Shown here one piece after another: positions 19,216 through 27,726 of a DNA stretch of 64,000 nucleotides. Position numbers and translations under genes: made by a program. The DNA is from Actinomycetes bacterium. GTDB taxonomy: Bacteria > Actinomycetota > Actinomycetes > S36-B12. The notes under the pieces were generated by a model. The model searched no databases and had not been told where the DNA came from. It saw only the letters and a program-made list of their open reading frames with translations. Position 1 is the stretch's first letter. Every line of letters starts with the position of its first letter. The stretch lies in NCBI GenBank assembly GCA_024639145.1, contig JAHEIZ010000002.1:62001-126000 (forward strand). The letters are read 5' to 3'.

Positions 19216-19920
19216 TCAGATGTTCTGGTGCGCGTCGGCGAATCGACGAGCCGCCGCAAGTAGCGAGGTGCGCTGGGAGGTAGTCGGGCGTCCAAGCCGA
19301 TCCACGGGGCCCGAAAGGCTCACAGCTCCGATGACCTCGCCGTGAACGTTCGTGGCCGGCACGCTCAAGGAGGCGACGCCGGGTTCCCGCTGAGCCAAGC
19401 TGTGCGCCCAGCCGCGTTCGCGCACCAGCGTGAGATCGGCGTCCGAATAGGCCGCATCGCGCAGAAAGCGTGCACGCTCCTCCGCGGGAATCCAGGCCAC
19501 CAGAACCTGGGCCGCTGAGCCCGCGGTCATTGTGAGCAGGGAGCCGACAGGCACCGTGTCGCGCAGGCCCGAGGGCGGCTCGGCTGCTGCGATGCACAGA
19601 CGCTCATCACCAGCACGGCGGTACACCTGGGCACTCACACCGTTCTCGTCACGCAGTGCGATGACTACCTCATCGGCCAGGGCTCGCAGGGAATCCACGG
19701 ACAGGGCCCAGCGCGAAGGGCGAGTGCCGATCATGAATCGACCGTCGGAATCCCGCTCTAGTAGTTGATGAGCCTCGAGTGCTAGGGCGAGGCGGTGGGC
19801 GGTGGGACGGGGGATGCCGGTGGCCTCGACGAGCTCGGCCAGTGAACGGGGTCTCTGGCTGATCGCATCGAGAAGTACCACGGTCTTGTCAATGACGCCG
19901 ACTCTGCTACTATTGTCCAC
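19216..19920 (-). CDS. IclR-family regulator, LtbR/NdgR type
   Basis: A 234-residue IclR protein: N-terminal winged helix (VGVIDKTVVLLDAISQRPRSLAELVEATGIPRPTAHRLALALE) and a C-terminal effector domain with the GAVSLSGPVDRL ending. I chose the GTG at 19920, giving MDNSSRVGVIDK as in LtbR/NdgR proteins; a longer frame would run into leuC regulatory DNA. It faces leuCD across about 65 bases. In Corynebacterium and Streptomyces such regulators control leuCD and other amino acid genes, so local control of leuCD and autoregulation are expected. No ribosome binding site is visible. Confidence 0.88.
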   Translation of the reverse strand: MDNSSRVGVIDKTVVLLDAISQRPRSLAELVEATGIPRPTAHRLALALEAHQLLERDSDGRFMIGTRPSRWALSVDSLRALADEVVIALRDENGVSAQVYRRAGDERLCIAAAEPPSGLRDTVPVGSLLTMTAGSAAQVLVAWIPAEERARFLRDAAYSDADLTLVRERGWAHSLAQREPGVASLSVPATNVHGEVIGAVSLSGPVDRLGRPTTSQRTSLLAAARRFADAHQNI

Positions 19921-19935
19921 AACGTGATACTGGTG

Positions 19936-19950
19936 TCTCATATAGTGAGA
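19936..19950. promoter_or_regulatory. Palindromic operator over the leuCD -10 box
   Basis: TCTCA (19936-19940) and TGAGA (19946-19950) form an inverted repeat with a 5-bp centre. The centre and right arm contain TATAGT (19941-19946), a good -10 box for leuC. A repressor bound here would block leuC, and possibly its own gene, whose start is 16 bp away. The adjacent IclR protein is the obvious candidate. Confidence 0.5.
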
Positions 19951-19984
19951 TGTCAAGACACACACTCGACTACCGGGAGAGTTC

Positions 19985-21394
19985 ATGGGACGCACATTGG
20001 CCGAGAAGGTCTGGGAGGCGCACGTCGTGCGCCAGGCCGAGGGCGAGCCTGACCTGCTCTACATCGACCTGCACCTCGTGCACGAAGTCACCAGCCCGCA
20101 GGCCTTCGACGGCCTGCGCTCAGCGGGGCGCCCGGTGCGTCGCCCGGATCTGACGCTGGCGACCGAGGATCACAACACTCCGACGATCGACATCGACAAG
20201 CCGATCGCCGATCCGATCTCGCGTGCGCAGCTCGAGGCACTGCGTGCCAACTGCGCAGAGTTCGGCGTTCCGATCTACTCGCTCGGCAATCCAGAGCAGG
20301 GAATCGTGCACGTCGTTGGCCCGCAGCTCGGCCTGACCCAGCCTGGCATGACCGTGGTCTGCGGCGACTCGCACACCTCCACCCACGGTGCGTTCGGCGC
20401 ACTCGCCTTCGGCATCGGCACGAGCGAGGTCGAGCATGTGCTCGCCACGCAGACTCTGCCGCTCAAGCCCTTCAAGACGATGGCCATCACGGTCGAAGGC
20501 GAGCTTCCCGTCGGCGTGACCGCCAAGGACGTCACCCTCGCGATCATCGCGAAGATCGGCACCGGTGGCGGTCAGGGCTACGTGCTCGAGTACCGCGGCT
20601 CGGCCATCCGTGGCCTGTCGATGGAAGGTCGCATGACCTTGTGCAACATGTCGATCGAGGCAGGCGCACGCGCAGGCATGGTCGCCCCCGACGAGACCAC
20701 CTTCGAGTACCTCAAGGGCCGCGATCATGCCCCGACCGGCGCTGACTGGGATGCGGCTGTCGAGTGGTGGAGCACGCTTCCGTCTGATGCAGATGCCGTC
20801 TACGACGCCGAGGTGTTCCTTGACGCCGCCACGCTGAGCCCATTCGTGACCTGGGGTACCAACCCGGGCCAGGGCCTGCCGCTGTCGGGCAACGTCCCCT
20901 CGCCTGCCGATGCGGTCGATGAGGTCGATCGCGTCGCGATCGAAGGTGCGCTCGCCTACATGGATCTCACCCCGGGCATGCCCCTGCGTGACATCAAGGT
21001 CGATACCGTCTTCGTCGGATCCTGCACGAACGGTCGTATCGAGGATCTGCGCGCGGTGGCTGACGTTCTCAAAGGACGTAAGGTCGCTCCGAGTGTGCGC
21101 ATGCTCGTCGTGCCGGGCTCGGTGCGCGTGAAGAAGCAGGCCGAGGCCGAGGGGCTCAACGTCATCATCAGCGAGGCCGGTGCCGAATGGCGCGAGGCGG
21201 GCTGCTCGATGTGCTTGGCGATGAACCCCGACAAGCTGAAGCCGGGGGAGCGCAGTGCCTCGACTTCTAACCGCAACTTCGAGGGTCGTCAGGGTCCAGG
21301 CGGGCGTACCCACCTGGTGTCACCGGCCGTCGCTGCCGCGACCGCCGTTACCGGCCACCTGGCCGCACCCGCCGACCTGGCTTCGGCCTCCTGA
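19985..21394 (+). CDS. leuC: 3-isopropylmalate dehydratase, large subunit
   Basis: Aconitase-family isomerase converting 2- to 3-isopropylmalate (and citramalate to 3-methylmalate for the CimA route). The 469 residues include [12 protein letters not shown], the [18 protein letters not shown] active-site loop, and cysteine ligands of the [4Fe-4S] cluster in SCTNGR (near residue 345) and CSMC (near 405). GGGAGAG precedes the ATG. It is 17 bases from leuD, forming a two-gene operon facing the IclR regulator. Confidence 0.97.
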   Translation: MGRTLAEKVWEAHVVRQAEGEPDLLYIDLHLVHEVTSPQAFDGLRSAGRPVRRPDLTLATEDHNTPTIDIDKPIADPISRAQLEALRANCAEFGVPIYSLGNPEQGIVHVVGPQLGLTQPGMTVVCGDSHTSTHGAFGALAFGIGTSEVEHVLATQTLPLKPFKTMAITVEGELPVGVTAKDVTLAIIAKIGTGGGQGYVLEYRGSAIRGLSMEGRMTLCNMSIEAGARAGMVAPDETTFEYLKGRDHAPTGADWDAAVEWWSTLPSDADAVYDAEVFLDAATLSPFVTWGTNPGQGLPLSGNVPSPADAVDEVDRVAIEGALAYMDLTPGMPLRDIKVDTVFVGSCTNGRIEDLRAVADVLKGRKVAPSVRMLVVPGSVRVKKQAEAEGLNVIISEAGAEWREAGCSMCLAMNPDKLKPGERSASTSNRNFEGRQGPGGRTHLVSPAVAAATAVTGHLAAPADLASAS

Positions 21395-21411
21395 TCCGGA
21401 AAGGAACTCAC

Positions 21412-21999
21412 ATGGAAGCCTTCGTGACTCACACCGGCACCGCAGCGCCCCTTCGTCGCAGCAATGTCGATACCGACCAGATCATCCCCGCTGAGTACCT
21501 CAAGCGCATCACTCGTCATGGGTTCGAGGACGGCCTGTTCTCGTCGTGGCGCAAGGATTCGGATTTCGTGCTCAACCGCTCCGAGTATCAGGGCGTGTCG
21601 ATTCTGGTGGCCGGTCCCGATTTCGGCACCGGTTCCTCGCGCGAGCATGCGGTCTGGGCCCTGCAAGATTTCGGATTCAAGGTCGTGATCTCCTCACGTT
21701 ATGCCGACATCTTCCGGGGTAACTCGGGCAAGGGCGGGCTGCTCACCGCTGTCGTCGACCAGTCACTGGTCGAGCAGATCTGGGAGCTCATCGAAGCCGA
21801 TCCGGCGACGCCGGTGACTGTCGATCTCGAGGCCCGCGAGGTGCGAGTCGGCGATCTTGTCGCTCCGTTCGAGGTCGATGACTACGTGCGTTGGCGCCTG
21901 ATGGCCGGTCTCGACGACATCGGCATCACCCTTCAGTATGCCGACGAGATCTCGGCCTTCGAGGCCACTCGACCTTCCTACAAGCCGACCACGAAGTAG
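21412..21999 (+). CDS. leuD: 3-isopropylmalate dehydratase, small subunit
   Basis: Swivelling-domain partner of LeuC. The 195 residues carry the family motifs [15 protein letters not shown] near the N-terminus, [17 protein letters not shown] at about 65, and [25 protein letters not shown] precedes the ATG. It ends the leuCD operon; a terminator hairpin follows 29 bases later. Confidence 0.97.
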   Translation: MEAFVTHTGTAAPLRRSNVDTDQIIPAEYLKRITRHGFEDGLFSSWRKDSDFVLNRSEYQGVSILVAGPDFGTGSSREHAVWALQDFGFKVVISSRYADIFRGNSGKGGLLTAVVDQSLVEQIWELIEADPATPVTVDLEAREVRVGDLVAPFEVDDYVRWRLMAGLDDIGITLQYADEISAFEATRPSYKPTTK

Positions 22000-22027
22000 G
22001 CCGTCACTAACGCACAAGCGTGATGAG

Positions 22028-22064
22028 AGCCCTTGCTGATTCCTGTTTATTGGCAAGGGCTTTC
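22028..22064 (+). terminator. Terminator after leuD
   Basis: AGCCCTTGC (22028-22036) pairs with GCAAGGGCT (22053-22061), followed by TTC. The 16-nt loop is large. Confidence 0.7.
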
Positions 22065-22100
22065 GCGGCGTGGCGCAACGGAATTCATCGGTAATCGGAT

Positions 22101-22106
22101 TAGATT
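22101..22106 (+). promoter_or_regulatory. Possible -10 box TAGATT of hup
   Basis: TAGATT lies 50 bases upstream of the hup start in an AT-richer stretch, giving a short 5' UTR. No good -35 element is seen. Confidence 0.35.
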
Positions 22107-22155
22107 CCCATTGTCGGCATCCGGCCGGCCTAATTACCCTCCGGAGGGGTTTTAA

Positions 22156-22593
22156 GTGAACAAGGCAGAACTCATTGACTCCGTGGCCGCACGTCTTGGC
22201 CACAGCAAGCGCGACGTCACCGCAATCGTCGACGCATTCATCGACGACACCAAGCGCGCCGTTGCCAAGGGCGAGAAGGTCGCGATCAGCGGCTTCGGCG
22301 TCTTCGAGGCACAGGCACGCAAGGCTCGCCTCGGCCGCAACCCGCGCACCGGCGAGACCGTGAAGATCAAGGCCACCAAGCTTCCCAAGTTCCGCCCGGG
22401 TGCCGAGTTCAAGGCAGTCGTGTCCGGCGCCAAGAAGGTTGCCGCCCCGGCAGCAGCCAAGAAGGCCGCTCCCGCTAAGAAGGCAGCAGCCAAGAAGGCC
22501 GCTCCCGCCAAGAAGGCCGTGGCTAAGAAGGCTCCCGCCAAGAAGGCAGCAGCCAAGAAGGTCGCGAAGAAGGCTCCCGCACGCAAGCGCTAG
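22156..22593 (+). CDS. hup: HU-family DNA-binding protein with Lys/Ala/Pro tail
   Basis: Nucleoid protein. Residues 1-90 are a standard HU domain ([28 protein letters not shown], the [25 protein letters not shown]-binding arm). Residues 95-145 are a histone-H1-like tail of [10 protein letters not shown]-type repeats, as in mycobacterial and Streptomyces HU proteins; the repeated codons make the DNA look repetitive at 22440-22590. GTG start with GGAGGGG 6-12 bases upstream. Monocistronic between two terminators. Abundant expression is expected. Confidence 0.95.
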   Translation: MNKAELIDSVAARLGHSKRDVTAIVDAFIDDTKRAVAKGEKVAISGFGVFEAQARKARLGRNPRTGETVKIKATKLPKFRPGAEFKAVVSGAKKVAAPAAAKKAAPAKKAAAKKAAPAKKAVAKKAPAKKAAAKKVAKKAPARKR

Positions 22594-22602
22594 TCATTTC
22601 CT

Positions 22603-22637
22603 AAGAAGGCGGTCACCCCTGGGGTGGCCGCCTTCTT
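22603..22637 (+). terminator. Long terminator hairpin after hup
   Basis: A nearly perfect inverted repeat of up to 17 bp per arm (one T-G pair) spans 22603-22637 with only a small central loop. It separates hup from the convergent small gene and may act on both strands. Confidence 0.75.
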
Positions 22638-22640
22638 GCT

Positions 22641-22823
22641 TTACGGGAGTCGAACTCCGTAGGGGTTCTCATCGGAGTCCAGGCTCACGATGAGTCGCTG
22701 TCCAGTGCGAAGATTGCGAAGTCCGGCCGCGAGCAGGAGTTCATTCGGCACTGTGATGCTGACGCCGTGCTCAGTGACGACTACTGCTGCATCACCGAGG
22801 TAGGCCTGAAACATCGTGATCAC
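22641..22823 (-). CDS. Small conserved-looking protein of unknown function, coupled to cofC
   Basis: A 60-residue frame read from GTG at 22823, whose first bases overlap the cofC stop (GTGA), with GGGAGG a few bases upstream inside cofC; an internal ATG three codons later is an alternative start. The protein (ITMFQAYLGDAAVVVTEH, then SITVPNELLLAAGL, ending RLIVSLDSDENPYGVRLP) is rich in beta-prone and charged segments, has no membrane segment or cysteine, and I do not recognise a family. Codon use with G/C third positions and the coupling to cofC support a real gene. Confidence 0.6.
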   Translation of the reverse strand: MITMFQAYLGDAAVVVTEHGVSITVPNELLLAAGLRNLRTGQRLIVSLDSDENPYGVRLP

Positions 22824-23446
22824 GGCTGCCTCCCGAGCACTTCGGTCGTATGTGCCCCTACGCCGATGCGCCGGGCATCCCACAGATCGGCCGGGGTATC
22901 GACGTCACGGCGGGCTCCGGCGAGCAGTGAGCGAGTCTCGCTAGGCACGTCGAGTGCGAGATCTACGTACCCTCCCGCTACATGCGCCGCTCGTGATCCG
23001 ACCCCGAAATGCGGATCCAGCTCGCGGGCGTCGCGGGCGAACAGCATTGCCGTCCCGGAGCCCTGAGTGTCGCTCAGCAGGCTGCGATCCCGCTCGCTGG
23101 CCAAGGCAAGCACGAAGTCCAGGGCGCCTGGAGTCAGGCAGGGGAGATCGCCTGCGAGGGCCGTGACTGGCCCTTGAACCACAGCCGCTCCATGGCGAAT
23201 CGCGGCATTGAGCCCGCCGCCCACGGGCTCGGGGCAGATGCTCACTCCCGAGGCATGCGTGATCACCTCAGGATCGTCGGTCACCACGATCACGTGGTGC
23301 ACGGAAATCGACTCGCGGCAGGCGTCGATGACGTCCAGGGCGAAGGCCAGCGCGAGCTCAGGTCGCTGCGGATCCTCGGCGCCGCCCAGTCGGGTCTTGG
23401 CGTCACCCAGGCGCTTCACCGGGATCACGGCAGTCCACGACTTCAT
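22820..23446 (-). CDS. cofC: Phospholactate/phosphoenolpyruvate guanylyltransferase (F420 biosynthesis)
   Basis: Makes the GDP- or GPP-linked phospholactate/PEP precursor that CofD joins to Fo in coenzyme F420 synthesis. Family marks are the N-terminal WTAVIPVKRLGDAKTRL, the VVTDDPEV and GGGLNAAIRHG segments and GDLPCLTPGAL. I start at the ATG at 23446 (MKSW), 208 residues; an in-frame ATG at 23464 would add six residues, and neither has a convincing ribosome binding site. It is divergent from plsC. No other F420 gene is in the window, so F420 use is inferred from this gene alone. Confidence 0.88.
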   Translation of the reverse strand: MKSWTAVIPVKRLGDAKTRLGGAEDPQRPELALAFALDVIDACRESISVHHVIVVTDDPEVITHASGVSICPEPVGGGLNAAIRHGAAVVQGPVTALAGDLPCLTPGALDFVLALASERDRSLLSDTQGSGTAMLFARDARELDPHFGVGSRAAHVAGGYVDLALDVPSETRSLLAGARRDVDTPADLWDARRIGVGAHTTEVLGRQP

Positions 23447-23503
23447 CTCCCCATCCAAGCCCATCGCAGGTCAGGAGCCGCATGGGCATGGAAGAGTAAG
23501 CGC

Positions 23504-24238
23504 ATGGCGAATCCGGGTCGCGTGCGCAGGCGCTGGCGCCTGGGCTTCTGGTTTCGCTTGGCAGCAGTGCTGCTCTGGCCCTTCCTGACCATCTTCACCA
23601 AGCGCGATTGGGAGGGCCAGGAGAACCTCGAGCAGGACGGCGGCGGCATCATCGTCGCGGCCAACCATCTCTCCTGGTTCGATCCGCTGTCCTTGTCGAA
23701 CCTGCTGTGGAACAACGACCGACCACCGCGATTCCTGGCCAAGGAGCCGTTATTTCGCATTCCCGTCGTCGGACGCATCATCAGTGGCGCGGGGCAGATC
23801 CCGGTCTACCGCGAGTCCACCGAGGCCGTCGCTGCCGTGCGCGATGCGATCACTGCTGTCGAGGCCGGCGAGTGCGTGGTCGTCTACCCCGAGGGCACGA
23901 TGACCAAGGATCCGAACCTGTGGGTCATGACCTTGAAGACTGGCGCCGCGCGAATTGCCCTCGCGACTCGCCGCCCGCTGATCCCCGTCGCTCAATGGGG
24001 TCCGCAGGAGGTCATGCCCGCCTATGTGAAGCGATTCCGGCTGCTTCCTCGCAAGACCATGATCATGCGAGTGGGTCCTGCGGTCGAACTGAGTGATCTG
24101 TACGACCGGCCGCTTGATGCCGATACATTGCGTATCGCGAGCCAGCGCATCTGGGAGGCCATCACTGCCCTCCTGGAGCAGGCCCGTGGCGAGGTCGCCC
24201 CGGCTGAGCCCTATCGATCGAACGGGAGTTCCGCATGA
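23504..24238 (+). CDS. plsC: 1-acylglycerol-3-phosphate acyltransferase
   Basis: Acylates lysophosphatidic acid to phosphatidic acid at the membrane. A 244-residue PlsC-domain protein with a basic N-terminus and hydrophobic LGFWFRLAAVLLWPFLTIF segment, the HX4D catalytic motif NHLSWFDP near residue 55, and YPEGTMTKD near 128. The chosen ATG at 23504 gives the basic-then-hydrophobic N-terminus; the open frame extends further upstream but only across cofC on the other strand. It overlaps gpsA (ATGA), linking two phospholipid-precursor genes. Confidence 0.92.
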   Translation: MANPGRVRRRWRLGFWFRLAAVLLWPFLTIFTKRDWEGQENLEQDGGGIIVAANHLSWFDPLSLSNLLWNNDRPPRFLAKEPLFRIPVVGRIISGAGQIPVYRESTEAVAAVRDAITAVEAGECVVVYPEGTMTKDPNLWVMTLKTGAARIALATRRPLIPVAQWGPQEVMPAYVKRFRLLPRKTMIMRVGPAVELSDLYDRPLDADTLRIASQRIWEAITALLEQARGEVAPAEPYRSNGSSA

Positions 24239-25242
24239 GTCGCGTGGCGATGATGGGAAGCGGCTCCTGGGGCACTGCCTTCGGCATGGTGCTCGCCGAT
24301 GCCGGCAGTGACGTGCGCATGTGGACCCGTCGCGCTGATATTGCCGCTGAGGTCAATGACCTACACCGCAATGAGATGTACCAGCCGGGTATCGCGCTGC
24401 CGACTTCGCTCACGGCCACCACTGATGCCGCACGCGCCCTTGAGGGTGCCGCGATTGTCGCGCTGGCCACCCCGGCTCAGAGCCTTCGCGAGAACCTCAC
24501 GGCGTGGTTGCCCTTCATCCCGGACGGTGCCGTGCTCGTGAGTCTCATGAAGGGTGTCGAACTCGGCACGACCAAGCGCATGAGTGAAGTGATCGCAGAG
24601 GTCACCGGAGCCGATGCCTCGCAGATTGCGGTGGTGTCCGGACCGAACCTTGCTCGCGAGATCGCCCAGCATCAGCCCACGGCGACCACGGTCTCGTGTG
24701 CTGACGAAGATGCTGCGATGCTCGTGCAGGAGGCCTGCACCACCGAATACTTCCGCCCCTATTGGACTACTGATGTCGTGGGAACCGAGATCGGCGGCGC
24801 CGTCAAGAACGTCATCGCGCTGGCGAACGGCATCGCGGTGGGGATGGGGCTGGGCGAGAATTCCCAGGCCTCGGTGATCACCCGCGGGCTCGCTGAAATG
24901 GCCCGGCTTGGTGTCGCACTCGGTGCGGATCCGCTGACCTTCCAGGGCCTGGCCGGCGTGGGCGATCTCGTCGCCACCTGCCAGTCGCCGCTCTCGCGCA
25001 ATCGCACTTTCGGCGAGAACCTCGGTCGCGGCATGAGCGTCCAGGAGACCATCGACATGACCCGCCAGACCTGTGAGGCCTTCAAGAGCTGCCAGCCGAT
25101 CTACGAACTCGCCCAGCGACACGGTGTTGAGATGCCGATCACCGAGAAGGTCGTGCAGGTCGTGCACCACGGGCTCAGCCCGCGCATGCTCGTCGCGTCA
25201 TTCATGTCACGCGATACCAAGCGCGAGACCGCCAGCGAGTAG
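24235..25242 (+). CDS. gpsA: Glycerol-3-phosphate dehydrogenase [NAD(P)+]
   Basis: Reduces dihydroxyacetone phosphate to sn-glycerol-3-phosphate, the backbone of phospholipids. The 335-residue protein has the GSGSWGTAFG nucleotide motif at residues 7-16, the VVSGPNLAREIA segment near 130, the catalytic-lysine region GGAVKNVIALANGIAVGMGLG near 190, and LAGVGDLVATCQSPLSRNRTFG near 240. It is translated in overlap with plsC, and ddlA follows 45 bases later with its own likely promoter. Confidence 0.96.
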   Translation: MSRVAMMGSGSWGTAFGMVLADAGSDVRMWTRRADIAAEVNDLHRNEMYQPGIALPTSLTATTDAARALEGAAIVALATPAQSLRENLTAWLPFIPDGAVLVSLMKGVELGTTKRMSEVIAEVTGADASQIAVVSGPNLAREIAQHQPTATTVSCADEDAAMLVQEACTTEYFRPYWTTDVVGTEIGGAVKNVIALANGIAVGMGLGENSQASVITRGLAEMARLGVALGADPLTFQGLAGVGDLVATCQSPLSRNRTFGENLGRGMSVQETIDMTRQTCEAFKSCQPIYELAQRHGVEMPITEKVVQVVHHGLSPRMLVASFMSRDTKRETASE

Positions 25243-25275
25243 CGCGCCCTCAGCCGGTCGAAGGGCTGCACCCGA

Positions 25276-25281
25276 TACGGT
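25276..25281 (+). promoter_or_regulatory. -10 box TACGGT of leaderless ddlA
   Basis: TACGGT ends 6 nt before the ddlA ATG, which has no Shine-Dalgarno sequence. This is the same arrangement as for serA and the FAH gene. Confidence 0.5.
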
Positions 25282-25287
25282 CTGAGC

Positions 25288-26364
25288 ATGTCCTCGCGCA
25301 CTCGCATTGCCGTCATCTACGGGGGTCGCAGCAGCGAGCACTCGATCTCGTGCATCAGTGCCGGTGCCATCAGGCGGGCACTCGATCCAGAGCGTTACGA
25401 GGTCGTGCCGATCGGCATCTCCCGAGATGGCGGCTGGTACCTGCAGCGCACGGATCCCCGTGAATTGCGCATCATCGATGGCGTGCTTCCCGAAGTAGTA
25501 CCGAATGACGAGCCCGTGACCTTTCACGCGGATCCCACCAAGATCGATGAATTGATCGGCAGCCTCGATGTCGTCTTCCCGGTTCTCCATGGCCCCTATG
25601 GCGAGGACGGCACCATCCAAGGGCTGTTCGAGCTCGCGGGGATTCCGTATGTCGGCTCAGGGGTCCTGTCGTCTGCCGTGGCGATGGACAAGGGCTACAT
25701 GAAGGCGTTGTTCGCTTCGGCTGGCCTGGGTGTCGGCCCGTATGCCGTCATCACTGATCATCAATGGCGCACCGATGAGGAAGGCTGTCGAGCGCGCATC
25801 GCCGCGCTGGGCTTTCCTCTCTTCGTGAAGCCGGCGCGTGCGGGCTCCTCGCAGGGCATTACGAAGGTGCATTCTGCTGACGAGCTCGATGCGGCTATCA
25901 GTGAGGCCCGTGAGCATGATCCGCGACTGGTGATCGAAGCCGGCATCGACGGAGTGCGGGAGATCGAATGCGCCGTGATGGTCGACGCCGATGGAGTGGT
26001 GCGAGCCAGTCGATGCGCCGAGATCATCGTGCGCCCCGGGCACGAGTTCTACGACTTCGCGGCGAAGTACCTGGAAGACGCTGCCGATCTCGTGGTGCCC
26101 GCAGACATTTCCGAATCGGTCGAAGCGCACATGCGCGAGCTCGCCGTCGTGGCCTTCGATGCGCTTGGCTGCGAGGGCCTGGCGCGAGTCGACTTCTTCT
26201 TGCTGCCGGATGGATCGGTGATCGTCAATGAGGTGAACACCATGCCCGGTTTCACGCCGATTTCCATGTTCCCGCGCATGTGGGATGTCTCGGGTATTGG
26301 ATACGAGCGCCTTGTTGACTCCCTGGTCGCCGATGCGCTGAGTCGCGGAACCGGGCTGCGCTGA
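25288..26364 (+). CDS. ddlA: D-alanine--D-alanine ligase
   Basis: Makes the D-Ala-D-Ala dipeptide for peptidoglycan. A 358-residue ATP-grasp enzyme: IAVIYGGRSSEHSISCISA at the N-terminus, HGPYGEDGTIQGLFELAGIPYVGSGV near residue 100, KPARAGSSQGITKV near 180, and the metal-site DGSVIVNEVNTMPGFTP near 310. ThiL follows one base after its stop. In Streptomyces and other actinobacteria the gpsA-ddlA-thiL order is the same. Confidence 0.96.
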   Translation: MSSRTRIAVIYGGRSSEHSISCISAGAIRRALDPERYEVVPIGISRDGGWYLQRTDPRELRIIDGVLPEVVPNDEPVTFHADPTKIDELIGSLDVVFPVLHGPYGEDGTIQGLFELAGIPYVGSGVLSSAVAMDKGYMKALFASAGLGVGPYAVITDHQWRTDEEGCRARIAALGFPLFVKPARAGSSQGITKVHSADELDAAISEAREHDPRLVIEAGIDGVREIECAVMVDADGVVRASRCAEIIVRPGHEFYDFAAKYLEDAADLVVPADISESVEAHMRELAVVAFDALGCEGLARVDFFLLPDGSVIVNEVNTMPGFTPISMFPRMWDVSGIGYERLVDSLVADALSRGTGLR

Positions 26365-26365
26365 C

Positions 26366-27325
26366 ATGGCCGCTGACGGAACTATCGGTGAGGTGGGGGA
26401 GTTCGGCCTCATCGAGCGACTGACACAAAGCCTTGCGGCCAATGCGCATGTGATCGTTGGCCCTGGTGATGACACCGCGATCGTCTCGGTGCCCGATGGT
26501 CGCGCACTCGTGACCGTCGACATCCTGGTGGAGGGTCGTCACTTCCGCCGTGACTGGTCGACGCCGGTCGACATCGGCCGCAAGGCAGCCGCTGCGAGCC
26601 TTGCCGATATCTCGGCGATGGGCGGCACTGCTACCTCGCTCGTCGTGGCCTTCGCTGCGCCCGCCGACCTTCCCGCCGCCTGGGCTATGCAATGCATGAG
26701 TGGGCTGGCTGAGGAGGCTGCTCTCGTCGGCGCCAGCATCGTCGGTGGCGACATCTCGGCATCTGACTCCATCGTCATCTCGGTCACGGCCCTCGGTGAT
26801 CTCGCCGAGGCCAAGCCTGTGCTGCGCTCAGGTGCGAAAGTGGGCGATCGCGTCGCCCTGGCAGGTCGCGTGGGTTGGTCAGCCGCCGGCCTTGCGGTGC
26901 TCTCACGCGGATTCAGGTCGCCCCGAGTGCTCGTGAATGCTCATCGATTCCCGGAGCCGCCCTATGCCGCCGGGCCGCTCGCAGCCAAGGGCGGAGCAAG
27001 CTCGATGATCGATGTGAGCGATGGGCTCATCGCCGATGCGCGCCACGTCGCCGAAGCATCAGGTGTTGTCATGTGCTTGTCGAGCACCTCGCTGGAGGTG
27101 CCCGAGGAGATGCGCGCGACTGCGGCCGCCTACAACGTGGATCCGCGACTGTGGCTGCTCACCGGGGGAGAGGACCATGCCCTGCTGGCGACTTTCTCAG
27201 GAAAAAAGAAGCTGCCTGCCGGGTTCACCGAGATCGGCGTGGTCGAAGCGGCGGGCGAGGATGGCCCGGGCGTCGTGGTCGATGGCATTCGTGACAACTC
27301 ACGCGGCGGGCACCGCCACTTCTAG
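26366..27325 (+). CDS. thiL: Thiamine-monophosphate kinase
   Basis: Phosphorylates thiamine monophosphate to the active cofactor thiamine diphosphate, which IlvB in this window also needs. The 319-residue protein belongs to the PurM/ThiL superfamily: GEFGLIERLTQ, the VGPGDDTAI metal/ATP motif near residue 33, SLADISAMGG near 75, VGGDISAS, and SMIDVSDGLIADARHVAEASG near 215. Convergent with rpmB. Confidence 0.95.
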   Translation: MAADGTIGEVGEFGLIERLTQSLAANAHVIVGPGDDTAIVSVPDGRALVTVDILVEGRHFRRDWSTPVDIGRKAAAASLADISAMGGTATSLVVAFAAPADLPAAWAMQCMSGLAEEAALVGASIVGGDISASDSIVISVTALGDLAEAKPVLRSGAKVGDRVALAGRVGWSAAGLAVLSRGFRSPRVLVNAHRFPEPPYAAGPLAAKGGASSMIDVSDGLIADARHVAEASGVVMCLSSTSLEVPEEMRATAAAYNVDPRLWLLTGGEDHALLATFSGKKKLPAGFTEIGVVEAAGEDGPGVVVDGIRDNSRGGHRHF

Positions 27326-27338
27326 CCGGGAAAAGCGA

Positions 27339-27364
27339 AGAGCGCGTGGTTTCCCACACGCTCT
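27339..27364 (-). terminator. Terminator of rpmB (minus strand)
   Basis: An 11-bp stem with one mismatch (27339-27349 with 27354-27364) and a 4-base loop. On the minus strand it is followed by TCGCTTTTC, so it mainly serves rpmB. Confidence 0.65.
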
Positions 27365-27382
27365 CCGAAGTGATGGTGCGAT

Positions 27383-27571
27383 CTAGCCGCGGACGACCTT
27401 GCCGGCCTTCAGGCACGAGGCGCAGACGTTCTGGCGCTTGGGGGTCTTGCCCACGAGTGTGCGCACGCGCTGGATGTTCGGGTTCCAGCGACGCTTGGTG
27501 CGGCGGTGGGAATGGGAGATCGAATGCCCGAAGCTGGGGCTCTTACCGCAGACATCGCAGACAGCAGCCAC
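27383..27571 (-). CDS. rpmB: Large-subunit ribosomal protein bL28, zinc-binding form
   Basis: 62-residue bL28 beginning [20 protein letters not shown], with [10 protein letters not shown] in the middle. Two CxxC pairs (CDVC and CASC) make it the C+ zinc-binding form, as distinct from the cysteine-free paralogue many actinobacteria express under zinc starvation. AAGGAG precedes the ATG. It is a single-gene unit divergent from the DAK2 gene. Confidence 0.95.
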   Translation of the reverse strand: MAAVCDVCGKSPSFGHSISHSHRRTKRRWNPNIQRVRTLVGKTPKRQNVCASCLKAGKVVRG

Positions 27572-27726
27572 GGTGCACTCCTTCGAAAGTTATATCGAGT
27601 CACCCGTTACCGGGGATCTGCCCCTCACGGGCAGCGCCTAAGACTAGCCGAGTCCCCGTGAGGAGCCCAAATCGAGGGTACGGTTTCGACAGCAGCGGCC
27701 TCCCCGGGCCGTCTCGAAGGGGTGAC
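27572..27726. other. Divergent intergenic region, rpmB / DAK2 gene
   Basis: 155 bases without a gene. On the plus strand TACGGT at 27679-27684 is a possible -10 box for the DAK2-recG unit, leaving a UTR of about 35 bases. On the minus strand an AT-rich GATATAACT segment at about 27589-27597 may be the rpmB -10 region. Confidence 0.35.

Noticed and set aside
22440-22590. Short direct DNA repeats (GCCAAGAAGGC-like), possible tandem repeat locus or CRISPR-like array
   Set aside because: They lie in frame inside hup and encode the Lys/Ala/Pro tail; there are no unique spacers.
23009-23503. In-frame upstream extension of plsC by 165 codons
   Set aside because: It runs antisense through cofC; the encoded sequence has no PlsC features, and the ATG at 23504 gives the normal N-terminus.
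27346-27726. Upstream extension of the DAK2 gene
   Set aside because: It overlaps rpmB and its terminator on the opposite strand and is basic low-complexity sequence; the ATG at 27727 restores family length.
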